DNA from: Ruminococcus sp. 210702-SL.1.03
GTDB lineage: Bacteria; Bacillota; Clostridia; Oscillospirales; Ruminococcaceae
Direction: 5' to 3'
Length of the DNA: 35,922 nt
Assembly (NCBI RefSeq): GCF_020559915.1
Contig: NZ_JAJCLZ010000021.1
Span: forward strand, 1 to 35,922
The notes under the pieces are model-generated. The model was given only the letters and a program-made list of their open reading frames with translations. It was not told where the DNA came from and ran no database searches. Shown here piece after piece: positions 6,001-13,826 of this stretch. The translations under genes were made by a program, and so were the position numbers. The stretch's first letter is position 1. Each line of letters starts with the position of its first letter.

Positions 6001-8967
6001 GGGGCAACTTAGACTACTTTTACCGTATTTATCATAAGCAGTAACTATAATATTACTTTGAAACACTTTTGTACCAACAGGAATTTTGTAAGAATAAACG
6101 CCGTCGCCCTCGTCTTTCATTTCTCTTTCTTCATCTAAACCGTTATATTTTATTTTTACATGATCAATACCGCTGTCAAAATCAACATCTGAAACATATG
6201 CTTTAAAAATCAAGCTATCGTTGGAATATGCTCCAAACGAAAGTACATTCAGTATTTTATCGAGTGCAGAGCTTTCTTTCAAAACTGTAAATTTATTGAT
6301 CGATGGTGGCTCGCAGTCAATATATACTGTACAAGGTTCCAGGGAAGCAGAGTTGCCTGCAACATCCGTAATATCTCCTGTTACAACATATTTATGTTCG
6401 GTTTCATAATTATAATCTATGCCTGTTGTATCTACAATAACAAAATATCCGTTTTCATCAGTCTGAATATCATTTCTTGTGAAATTCTTTTCTATGCCGT
6501 TTATCCAAAGTCTGATACTCTCAATTCCCGAAACGTCAGGCTTAGCATCTACATGAAATGTAACAATTTCATCCTTATCAAACCACAGATTTCCGTTGAT
6601 TTCTTTTGCATTGTTTTTTTCAGCAGAAATTGTTCCGTCAGGCGGTAATTCATCTATTCCGATTACTTGTACAGCAGGGTATGGATCACAATTATTTCCT
6701 GCATTATCCGTAACCATAACTTTAATATGATGTATACCGTCTGACAAAGTTGATACATCTATCGGAAAATCATATGCATTCTCCTGATTTTCAGTAAAAG
6801 TTTCACTATGTAACGTATTGGTTATGCCGTCGTACTCATCTGTAATTTCAACACTGCCAATTCCGCTGCATATTCCGTCGTTATGTTTATCGTCATTTAC
6901 ATTTACAGTGAGAACTCCGCCTTCTTTATTATACCAGTATATCTTTTCTTCTTCGTTCTCTTCAATCGCCGAGGATTCGGAAGTATCAAAGGTGACTTCA
7001 GGAGGTTCACTTTCAACTGTAATTGTATTCTTTTTCATTTCAGTTATTTGGTCTTTTACATTGATCGTTTTATCAAAACCATCTTTGTCTACTGCCGTTA
7101 TGAGCATGTTGTCGAACTTTGTGTTTTTCGAAATCACAAACACATACTCGTTCGCTTCATTGGGACTGCTAAGTTCTGCAATATTGCTGTTACCGTTGCT
7201 TAAAGATACACTTTTAACGCCTGAAACATAATCCGTCTCAGATATATCTTCAGCTTCGACAACAAGTTCGATATCCTCTTTGGCATAGTTTCCGAATTCC
7301 AGGAAATTAACGCAGTCCTCAAATTCTGTACTCCCCTTTTTACGAAAGCCCTTAATATTTATATTCGGAGGCTCGGTATCGCATCCGTTTTCCGAATCGC
7401 TGTATTTATATAGGTCCTCATTATAATTTCCGGCATTATCGGTAATTCTCAAATTCAATTCATACGGATATTTGTCCTCAGGTGCATCACTGTAATTTAA
7501 TTTTACTGAAAAGTTAATGTCTCCATTTGGTTCTTTGGTATATTCACATTCTCCATTGTTGTTTATGCCATATTTAACAAGTTCATTATCTTCTTTAAGA
7601 TTCCAAAAATATTCTATCGTATCAACGCCGGATTCACTATCCTTTATAGTTCCTGTTGCTTCAACGTAACGATCTTGATTATTGTAAGTAATTTTTATTT
7701 TCGGTTTTGCAGGGATGATCTTGTCAAGTATAACTCGATTCTTATTATAATTATTAACGAAATTACCATTTGCATCAGTAATTTTTAGTTCTTCTTTCTC
7801 ACCATTCCCAAATTCATTTTCAGCATATGATGTCAACTTAAAATCGGCAAAGCTTTCTGCGGGTATTTCTATTTTAAAATATGCTATATAGTAATAGACT
7901 CCGTTATCTTCATACTTTTCAGATTCATAAGGTTCTATTTCTGTTCCGTTTCCCAGATTTAGATGTATATTAGTCGGATTATCAATGTCTGTTCCTCTTG
8001 CGGTAATAGCCAATTCAAAATCATTTTTTGTAACTATACCAAAATCCTCAAATTTAAAAAAGCCGTTATCTTCTTCTGTCATGATTTCCGCTTTTACAAT
8101 TGCAGGCTTTCTATTGCAATAATAAGGAAATTCAAGTTTTTCACTTACTGCTCCGTAATATATTGAATCACGATCATTATTTCTCAAATAATATACGATG
8201 GTATTCGGTTTATTTTCTGACGTTTCTTTGAGATTCACAATAACAGATTCATTAAAATCATCTTCAGCAAGTTTTTGATTATCAAGACCTATTAAATATC
8301 CTGACGGAGCTTTTAATTCAAGACTATTGAGATGATATACATCAGCTTCATTTTCTATAATTGCAACTGCATGGGTTTCATATCTCTTGATCTCAAATTT
8401 ACAATCATTGGCAATTTTAGGAACATAGTCAGAATTGTTACATACTGGCGTATCATATTCGTATTCATCACCATTATGTATAAGACTAACTGACACATTA
8501 ACGTCATTTACATTTTGATCTTCAATTTTACAAGGTATGACATCAGGCGGATTTTGGCCATAGAATATGTATGTAATTGTAGGAATTACAATAAGTTCCT
8601 TAGGCAAAACAACTATAGGAACTTGTATTTCGTTGGGTGCATTTGCTATCTTATATTTGAACGAGTCATTTCCTGAAAGTCTGAAATTAGTAACAATCAC
8701 TGTCTGCAAAGAACTGCCAGGATATTCAGTTACATCTGCTTCAAGATACACTTCGTCCTCTTCCGCTTTTCCATAAAGAATAATTTCAGAAAAATCGCTT
8801 TCAAGAGTTCCATTAATTTTTCTTATTGTAATTTTATCGGCAAAATCATCCTCCAAGAAAACTTCGATCACATCAATATCTTCTTCAAATTCAGCTATAA
8901 CAGACAAAGGAAAGCAATTCATAACAAAAAGAATCGCTATAAAAACAGACAAAATTCTTTTTTTCAT
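3028..8967 (-). CDS. Giant Ig-repeat surface protein, membrane anchored
   Basis: 1979 residues. The N-terminus is a signal peptide (MKKRILSVFIAILFVMNCF...SVIAE). Most of the protein is tandem bacterial Ig-like repeats, each ending in a DxAGN-type motif: DNAGNYN, DNAGNNC, DVAGNSA, DNAGNVN, DNVGNYS, DNSGNVN, DPSGNTS, DKAGNES and DVAGNTY are all present, usually followed by a strand with D-x-x-P-P. The C-terminus is one transmembrane helix (WLWIIIIASVVFIGIIILII) and a short basic tail (RKKRYS), so a long, acidic stalk faces outward. The start is placed at the ATG at 8967, which overlaps the previous stop (ATGA) and has GGAG about 9 nt upstream. It is last in the kinase operon. A role as adhesin, target-cell contact stalk or secretion-surface component is inference. 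Confidence 0.88.
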   Translation of the reverse strand: MKKRILSVFIAILFVMNCFPLSVIAEFEEDIDVIEVFLEDDFADKITIRKINGTLESDFSEIILYGKAEEDEVYLEADVTEYPGSSLQTVIVTNFRLSGNDSFKYKIANAPNEIQVPIVVLPKELIVIPTITYIFYGQNPPDVIPCKIEDQNVNDVNVSVSLIHNGDEYEYDTPVCNNSDYVPKIANDCKFEIKRYETHAVAIIENEADVYHLNSLELKAPSGYLIGLDNQKLAEDDFNESVIVNLKETSENKPNTIVYYLRNNDRDSIYYGAVSEKLEFPYYCNRKPAIVKAEIMTEEDNGFFKFEDFGIVTKNDFELAITARGTDIDNPTNIHLNLGNGTEIEPYESEKYEDNGVYYYIAYFKIEIPAESFADFKLTSYAENEFGNGEKEELKITDANGNFVNNYNKNRVILDKIIPAKPKIKITYNNQDRYVEATGTIKDSESGVDTIEYFWNLKEDNELVKYGINNNGECEYTKEPNGDINFSVKLNYSDAPEDKYPYELNLRITDNAGNYNEDLYKYSDSENGCDTEPPNINIKGFRKKGSTEFEDCVNFLEFGNYAKEDIELVVEAEDISETDYVSGVKSVSLSNGNSNIAELSSPNEANEYVFVISKNTKFDNMLITAVDKDGFDKTINVKDQITEMKKNTITVESEPPEVTFDTSESSAIEENEEEKIYWYNKEGGVLTVNVNDDKHNDGICSGIGSVEITDEYDGITNTLHSETFTENQENAYDFPIDVSTLSDGIHHIKVMVTDNAGNNCDPYPAVQVIGIDELPPDGTISAEKNNAKEINGNLWFDKDEIVTFHVDAKPDVSGIESIRLWINGIEKNFTRNDIQTDENGYFVIVDTTGIDYNYETEHKYVVTGDITDVAGNSASLEPCTVYIDCEPPSINKFTVLKESSALDKILNVLSFGAYSNDSLIFKAYVSDVDFDSGIDHVKIKYNGLDEEREMKDEGDGVYSYKIPVGTKVFQSNIIVTAYDKYGKSSLSCPNIENADQGKGVSDNVFAMIETERPKVTISKPKGDGIVRTDEQIWFNSNKDISISVYDKDSGIRNADIKVNGIDVTADKNGAAIPKISTTEIAKERDNERHIYTFDTDYFAEIAGEPEDGKYTVTIEATDNAGNVNSAESFTYYIDKNSPKVDSFEFLPETSDNISEASEYIEHLEYGYYFKKDFIANIHISDSTPSSGLNKAEYRLVSYDNGELKEEKTGETIISDGIAPINIPAEFKGQIFVKAFDNVGNYSDEETPKAFVAEDIPPEINISGIGDSRYSDANGNKLFTDDIAVTVTITDTKSGIREIGYYQTSEIDGFERRVLEVDGTSVEVDSEIGDGWIVTNKDVNLVTEITKTFIFDKDNNDITLVFDAMDNSGNVNEIVQSETFTIDKTAPIINVDINGGVNNTIYYNAGNRAVITIDVIERNFDAGLIQASIENAYNGNIPNISFQDLSATEHRAVVTFSEGDYTFDIRGTDLGGHSAEVNLDYEKVRRFYVDETPPVVEENFSDFVSRDTENYLNTEKTAVIKITEHNFDPNLVGLKILKKDAGTEHNENDLTDVTYSMVSMADWSDDNDTHTISIKFDDDAVYRIEISPSDPSGNTSDYRSSEIFEIDTTLPVVSAKNGSFVDEKNAVEFLDIYPYDRKDESVPTVEFTDVNFDYIKYSLTVYTPEYTNGRELSEVKPVSVYFDSDKDKSGIYEKNLFTLPDFSKDGVYALELIAVDKAGNESILNSNTYMRMVDSDVLAYISNSNAAKKTGWYSFQYENGDPISKRPDNFSDIDIVVLAKNDSDIDIVLRDYNGDEKNTDLTAEIDNSMYGVNVYRYTLKSEYFKDNFQDDTDTELYLSVKNENGRIDLGKMHIDNIPPSCNLPDDLKTWHWYFGEDSRTITVTNISELLDETNCKVYDNGKEIDFIYSETDGSLSFTLNGGWHNVGITLEDVAGNTYSIQEVDNIHIGYFWLWIIIIASVVFIGIIILIIYFVRKKRYS

Positions 8968-9365
8968 TTTAAACACTCCATTCTTTTTATTACAAAATAT
9001 GTTTCAGCAGAAAACAGTATTAAAAATAAATTTATTGGAAGGATAAATTCATTATCACTCCAAAATACTAAAACAGGAATCAGTACAATAACCGATATAA
9101 AAAATATTACTCCAACTATTCGTCTTGTTTTCGACATCTTGACTTTAGCATGCTTTTTGCAGATCACGAAAAGTATTATTTGAATAATTATTCCCAATAT
9201 CAATCCGCCCCAGAACAATGAAGCAACAATATACGCCGCAGCAGAAAGGCTATCTTCAAAATCAAGGAATGGAATAACAAGCAAGCCTGACGAAGAGATA
9301 AAAAAACAAATTTCCGATATAATATTCAATACCTTTAGCTTCACAATATCAATCCTGTTTTTCAT
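8964..9365 (-). CDS. Small polytopic membrane protein (133 aa)
   Basis: About four hydrophobic segments: IISEICFFISSSGLLVIPFL, AAAYIVASLFWGGLILGIII, RRIVGVIFFISVIVLIPVLV and FILPINLFLILFSAETYF, with a basic cytoplasmic loop KKHAKVKMSKTRR between the second and third. No family is recognised. The start is set at the ATG inside the preceding gene (MKNRIDIVKL). Its stop overlaps the Ig giant start by ATGA. Its place between the kinase gene and the giant surface protein suggests a membrane partner of one of them. Confidence 0.7.
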   Translation of the reverse strand: MKNRIDIVKLKVLNIISEICFFISSSGLLVIPFLDFEDSLSAAAYIVASLFWGGLILGIIIQIILFVICKKHAKVKMSKTRRIVGVIFFISVIVLIPVLVFWSDNEFILPINLFLILFSAETYFVIKRMECLK

Positions 9366-9696
9366 TTTCGTTAAACGCACTTGACAGTGCTTTGTAAAAT
9401 TCTCCTTTATAACTGCTCCTTTTGTATTTATACAAATACAAGATCATACCTACGATAAACGAAAGAACTGCCAACGCTGCGGCGATCAGAAGAGGTCCTA
9501 TTATCCAAGGTGAATCATACTTTAAGTCAAGCATATTTTCAACAGAGGAGTATTTCCCCGATATTTGTAAAATAGCAAATAGCACAGCAAAAAACAGCAC
9601 AGAAACTAACAACGCTTTGAAAAATGCGCTTAGAACATAATGAATCAGCATATGCTTTTCAAAAAACTTTTTCAAAATACCCATAATATACTTCAC
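9349..9696 (-). CDS. Two-TM membrane protein after the kinase gene (115 aa)
   Basis: Two transmembrane helices (roughly residues 22-46, LSAFFKALLVSVLFFAVLFA, and 66-88, IGPLLIAAALAVLSFIVGMI), separated by a short loop with charged residues, and a basic cytoplasmic tail (YKYKRSSYKGEF). The GTG start overlaps the kinase stop (GTGA) and has AAGGA 6 nt upstream; an ATG four codons later is an alternative. No family is recognised. By position it could replace a small T7SS membrane protein such as EssA, but no sequence motif supports this. Confidence 0.72.
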   Translation of the reverse strand: MKYIMGILKKFFEKHMLIHYVLSAFFKALLVSVLFFAVLFAILQISGKYSSVENMLDLKYDSPWIIGPLLIAAALAVLSFIVGMILYLYKYKRSSYKGEFYKALSSAFNENEKQD

Positions 9697-11564
9697 CCAA
9701 TTTCCTTAAAAAATTCCTGTATTTCGCCTCTGACGGTGTCCTCATATTTTGAGATCATCCTGATGCTTTCGTCATTATCCAGCACGTTTTTCAGCTTTAT
9801 AACAGCATTCTTAAACGCATTATCGTCCTTGTATTTTTTCAAAGTTTCATATGCTTCGATGATCTCGGTTCTTCCGACCTCTGCGTTATAAATCGCCGTT
9901 GCCAATTCGTAGCCTGCACAGTCATACTCTGTACCGAGCTTTACGATACCTGTTGAAATTTCCTTAAAATTCTTTGTATTGGCGTTCTGCATTAATTCGT
10001 CGATATATCTGCCCATATGCTCACTGTCGGGCATATCTCCAAGTAATTCCATAAGCATTGCTGCTTCCTGTTCGTCGATATCTCCGTCGGAATATGTAAA
10101 TGCAGCGATCATAGTATATGTAGCGTCCATTTTACCGCTCGGAGCGGTTTTCATCAGATCGTTTGCTATGGTCTCCAGTTTATAAAACTGTGTAACGTTA
10201 TAATCTGCTGTAAGGCTGTCCCATTTATCCTCGGCAATACTGAAACCTACCGCTCTGTAAATAATGGAGATCATCAAAAATGTAACGCATACGGCAAGCA
10301 TAACACCAAACATAGTGAAAGCGTTTCTTACCTTGATATTTTCGGCTCTAACAATCGTAGGAGCAGAATTTTTAGCTTCTTCAATATCCTTTTTCAGCGT
10401 TCTGTATGAGTGATAAAAATCATCGTTATCGAGATTTAGATAGTTCTTGTTGCGTTCTTTAGTACACTTTTTTATGATATTCTCAAGCTTTTTATGATAA
10501 TGCAGAGAAGTAATCGTCAGATCTCGGCTACAATATGCTGCATCATTAAGAAAATGATTCTTGTAAAAATCATGACTTTCTTTAGAAAATTCTTCGCTCT
10601 TAGTAACTAACTCGAATATATTCAGGCACTCCCAGAAAGTTGCTCCGAATGAGAATATATCGCTTTCAATAGACATTTTCCCCGGCTCAAAATGCTGCTT
10701 GAACGGAAACTGCGAATCGTCCGCCGCTTCAGCATAGCATTCAGGAGCGGCATATCCCAGCGTTCCGTACTGATACATTTTTTCTATGGATTCGTTGTCA
10801 TTATAGTTTACTTTTGCAAGATCGCTGACTGCAAATCTGTCGGCTTTGGTAATTCTTTTTGATCTTCCGAAATCTATTAAAACAAGCTCCTTACCGTACT
10901 TGGTCACCATTATATTTTCCGGTTTAATATCAAGATGCAGAATATTTTTCTTTTCCGTTACAAATTCAAGTATCTCGCAAAGGTTTATCATAAACTGAAA
11001 TATCTCGCTCTGATATTTCAGAACATTGTCGTAATTCTTGTAATAGCTTAGATTAACAATGCTCTTTTCATCTTCCGTGTATTTATGGTAATCTACGACT
11101 TTGCTGAGATTGTTTTCAAGCTGTTCGATCTTTCTGAGTTTCCACCGTTCCTGCCGGCAGTACTCTTCAAGCGACCAGCCGTCGATATATTCTTCAACAA
11201 CGCAGAAATATCCCGAGGCGTTTATCACCCCGCTTTTTATTTTATCGCATGGCAGGCTGAAATCGCCAAGGCTTTCGATAACGTCATAGATACGGACTAT
11301 TGATCTGCATTCTTGAAGATCCTCGAAAATTTTCAGTTCCTCGTCCTTGAAAACCTTGACTCTGTCAATTTTCGTTCCGTTTACATAAACATATTTGGGC
11401 TTGAATTTCAAAACACAGGAAAACTGAAGACCGCCTTTATCAGCAGTTTTCAGTCCCCTGTAAACTATGCTTTCCGTGCCTATTGCAATAAATCCGTCTT
11501 GATTTATGCCATACGATGTATCTACCGTGTACTTGAATTTTGTTCCGATTATTTCGCTGCTCAT
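9693..11564 (-). CDS. Membrane Ser/Thr protein kinase, EssB/YukC-like layout
   Basis: 623 residues. A cytoplasmic eukaryotic-like kinase domain (about 10-390) has Lys53 in VLKFK, the catalytic loop HLDIKPEN (210-217), the DFG motif (231-233, IDFGRSKR) and GTLGYAAPE in the activation segment, so it should be catalytically active. The glycine loop (AIGTESIVYRG) is atypical. One transmembrane helix (about 415-437, MFGVMLAVCVTFLMISIIYR) leads to a 185-residue, mainly helical extracytoplasmic domain. EssB/YukC of T7SSb has the same order (pseudokinase, one TM, helical domain), so this may be an active-kinase analogue; that link is inference from layout and locus. It heads the operon with two membrane proteins and the Ig giant. 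Confidence 0.9.
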   Translation of the reverse strand: MSSEIIGTKFKYTVDTSYGINQDGFIAIGTESIVYRGLKTADKGGLQFSCVLKFKPKYVYVNGTKIDRVKVFKDEELKIFEDLQECRSIVRIYDVIESLGDFSLPCDKIKSGVINASGYFCVVEEYIDGWSLEEYCRQERWKLRKIEQLENNLSKVVDYHKYTEDEKSIVNLSYYKNYDNVLKYQSEIFQFMINLCEILEFVTEKKNILHLDIKPENIMVTKYGKELVLIDFGRSKRITKADRFAVSDLAKVNYNDNESIEKMYQYGTLGYAAPECYAEAADDSQFPFKQHFEPGKMSIESDIFSFGATFWECLNIFELVTKSEEFSKESHDFYKNHFLNDAAYCSRDLTITSLHYHKKLENIIKKCTKERNKNYLNLDNDDFYHSYRTLKKDIEEAKNSAPTIVRAENIKVRNAFTMFGVMLAVCVTFLMISIIYRAVGFSIAEDKWDSLTADYNVTQFYKLETIANDLMKTAPSGKMDATYTMIAAFTYSDGDIDEQEAAMLMELLGDMPDSEHMGRYIDELMQNANTKNFKEISTGIVKLGTEYDCAGYELATAIYNAEVGRTEIIEAYETLKKYKDDNAFKNAVIKLKNVLDNDESIRMISKYEDTVRGEIQEFFKEIG

Positions 11565-11690
11565 TTATTTCTCAGATCCTTGCCTTTAAATCTATTCATT
11601 CTTTAAAATATATTCATATTTATTATCTTCACTCCATTGGCAATCCCTTTGTATGACTTCCACCGTTGGAAGAAGTTAACGTTATATCTG

Positions 11691-12617
11691 TTAGCTATTA
11701 ATGCTGGCTTTAATTGTTTCTAAAATTTTATATATTTGCCGCTCTCCCGATTCTTTTGCAGTGTTACCAGCTATATCAAGCTCTGTTGTTTCTCCGTAGA
11801 TTGATGAATTATTGAGATTTAATACATTCAAACAACTTGAAAAATAACTCACCTCAGAATAAGGAATATGAATTGTATACATAAACTTATTTATTTCTGT
11901 AGAAGAATATGTATCAATAGGTTTAATCTGAGAAGAATAAAACATAAAATTGCCTGATTGACGACACATCCTGTAGCCTAATTTTTTAGATTTTATACAT
12001 ATAGGCAGATAATCATTTCTTGAATAATCTATAAGGAATTTGTTGGTTGAATCACATACCGGCAATGGCTCTGTTAATCTCTTTGATTCGCCATTATTAG
12101 ATTTAACTATACAATTACAATACCCATTATAAACGTACGGATTAATAATATACACTCTTGCTTCGTCATCAATATTGCTTTCATTAATCGGTAATTGAAT
12201 CCCATTAATTGCAAAGAACAATCCAACCATCGGATCTTCGGTCCAATCTAATAAAGACGTAGGCATACCATAATGTTGAGCAAAACAGAGCCATTCCATA
12301 TCATTCATTTTACATGCAGGTTCAAGATTATTTTTAATAACTTCATCTTTAAATACTTTAAGCATCGTAAACTGATTAGGAAAACTTACTTCCTGACCAC
12401 ACTCCCTATGAGTTCTTGATTTAGGAATAATAAGAGTTCCGTAGTGATCAGTTGTCTCATAACATAAATTATCTCTAAACAATGTTGGATCGAGATGCCA
12501 GAACGATGTCATTTGCCCTCTGTACCATAAAGGATTTTGTTCAATGGACTGTATTGTTTTTAACACATCAACATATTCTTCTATTGTTGTTACAGTGTAG
12601 TCTCTATTATTGTTCAT
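11691..12617 (-). CDS. FRG-domain protein
   Basis: 308 residues with the FRG family signatures: LWYRGQ near residues 32-37, then FWHLDPTLFRDN, and later WLCFAQHYGMPTSLLDWT followed by GLFFAI. FRG domains are named for the F/W-R-G motif; they occur in phage-defence and toxin-type loci and their activity is not well defined. The ATG is preceded by AAAGAGG. It lies directly after a decayed toxin N-terminal module (12678-12768) and before the kinase operon, so it could be a leftover effector or immunity gene from the toxin cluster, or an independent defence gene. The function is not determined here. Confidence 0.82.
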   Translation of the reverse strand: MNNNRDYTVTTIEEYVDVLKTIQSIEQNPLWYRGQMTSFWHLDPTLFRDNLCYETTDHYGTLIIPKSRTHRECGQEVSFPNQFTMLKVFKDEVIKNNLEPACKMNDMEWLCFAQHYGMPTSLLDWTEDPMVGLFFAINGIQLPINESNIDDEARVYIINPYVYNGYCNCIVKSNNGESKRLTEPLPVCDSTNKFLIDYSRNDYLPICIKSKKLGYRMCRQSGNFMFYSSQIKPIDTYSSTEINKFMYTIHIPYSEVSYFSSCLNVLNLNNSSIYGETTELDIAGNTAKESGERQIYKILETIKASINS

Positions 12618-12677
12618 AAAAACCTCTTTATTATAAACGATATTTTTTAATAATCCATCTATTTCTCTACTAAACGA

Positions 12678-12768
12678 TCTTTACAATGCTCCTTGCACCA
12701 TTGCCAAACTTTTTACAACCGTCCTTAAACTTTTCCAAGTCGCTTTTTCGCATTCGGGTTTCAAATGA
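12678..12768 (-). pseudogene. Relic of an LXG-like toxin N-terminal module
   Basis: About 90 nt closely match the part of the full-length toxin gene at 30812-30900 that encodes the KPECEK...WCKEHW segment; shared stretches include ACCGTCCTTAAACTTTTCC. The reading frame is broken by small indels and there is no start or toxin tip. It shows that a further copy of the shared N-terminal module once stood here, downstream of the Imm74-like gene and upstream of the FRG gene. Confidence 0.7.
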
Positions 12769-12793
12769 AAGTTACAGCGTGTTTACAACCACA

Positions 12794-13075
12794 TTATAAT
12801 TTTTGTCGCAAAAACATATCCGTATTTTTTTTATTATTATACTGTTTACAAACAGTTGTGATTATTTCTTCTTTTTCTCTTTGTGTTATTTTTTTCTCAT
12901 CTTTAGGATATAACCATTTGGCAGAATCAATAGATGCCATAAATTCATGCAATCCCAATTCGCCTTTAAACCTGATAACACGACCCTTATAAACTATATT
13001 AAGGACTTCTTTATTAGTAAATTTAACTTTTATTGTTTCCTCATGCTTGAGTGAATTATTATCTTGTATATTCAA
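12794..13075 (-). CDS. Imm74-like small immunity protein (93 aa)
   Basis: 93 residues, probably starting at TTG (13075) with a GGTGA-type site upstream. The pattern YKGRVIRFKGEL, then a Trp in SAKWLYP, then ITQREKEEII resembles the Imm74 family of polymorphic-toxin immunity proteins. This is a recalled match, not a search result. It follows the 226-residue immunity gene with a 90-nt gap and has no toxin tip of its own nearby. It is therefore probably an orphan immunity gene kept for protection against kin toxins (inference). Confidence 0.55.
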   Translation of the reverse strand: MNIQDNNSLKHEETIKVKFTNKEVLNIVYKGRVIRFKGELGLHEFMASIDSAKWLYPKDEKKITQREKEEIITTVCKQYNNKKNTDMFLRQKL

Positions 13076-13166
13076 AATTAATCACCGTCTTTTATTTGTT
13101 GTTAATGAAATTAAAAGATATACCATTTTCGAAAGGCGTTTCCAAAGACGGAATTGCTATGTTAAG

Positions 13167-13826
13167 TCACTCAATATGAATTCCCAATTCACTTAGAGAT
13201 TCTAAACATTCATTATATCCATCACAATGCTTGTTAATTATAGATATATCTTTAAATTTTATTTTTTTATTTTCTTTAAAATGTGCGAAAATATAATCTA
13301 TTGCAGCTAATTCTTCATGTTTCAAATCATATTCTTTCTTCCAATATTCCTTTAACTCCTCATGACTTACTGCAATATTGACTATATATTCTCCACCGTT
13401 AGCTATAAACAACTGATTGTCATCATTTGTATATATTTCATTTCCATCGTTCCAGAAAGCAACAGTCGCCATAGGTTGAACTATTCCGTCCTTTTCATCA
13501 TACAAATATTCAAGCGTTTCATTTTGCGCAAGAAACTTGATTTTTGTCGGTGCACCTTCATACAAAGATATTGCTTTGTAATTTGGATACCATTTTATGC
13601 GCATACTTGTTTCCTCACGGGCAGCACCTGATAAAATATGTTCAGATAAGTCGAAGGAAATAGTTCCTCTTTCAGACCCGTCGTGAAAACAATAATTATT
13701 TCCGTCCCAAGACTGAGTATAAGAAAAAAAAGGATCTTTAAGATTGGAAATTGCATGTGCAATAGAAGAATAAATGCAATTATAATATAATGTCTCGAAG
13801 TCTATCACAACTATTCTATTTTTCAT
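13167..13826 (-). CDS. Presumed immunity protein for the HNH toxin
   Basis: 219 residues starting MKNRIVVIDFETL. The ATG at 13826 lies inside the toxin gene: AAGGAGG precedes it by 6 nt and the two genes overlap by 11 nt. The longer upstream reading is therefore rejected. There is no signal peptide or membrane segment, so it is cytoplasmic. It is rich in aromatic and acidic residues, as many immunity proteins are, with a C-terminal helical part (HEELAAIDYIFAHFKENKK). I do not recognise the family. Assignment rests on the obligate position after a polymorphic toxin. Confidence 0.7.
   Translation of the reverse strand: MKNRIVVIDFETLYYNCIYSSIAHAISNLKDPFFSYTQSWDGNNYCFHDGSERGTISFDLSEHILSGAAREETSMRIKWYPNYKAISLYEGAPTKIKFLAQNETLEYLYDEKDGIVQPMATVAFWNDGNEIYTNDDNQLFIANGGEYIVNIAVSHEELKEYWKKEYDLKHEELAAIDYIFAHFKENKKIKFKDISIINKHCDGYNECLESLSELGIHIE

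Noticed and set aside
6818..7231. Plus-strand 137-codon frame, with another frame overlapping it
   Set aside because: Antisense to Ig repeats; neither has a ribosome site or a family motif.
3028..8967. Possible cell-wall sorting (LPxTG) anchor of the Ig giant
   Set aside because: No LPxTG-like motif precedes the C-terminal helix. The protein ends in a TM and a short basic tail, so it is a membrane-anchored protein.
11659..11675. Short inverted repeat CTTCCA/TGGAAG after the FRG gene, considered as a terminator
   Set aside because: Only 6 bp and not followed by a T-tract on the minus strand.
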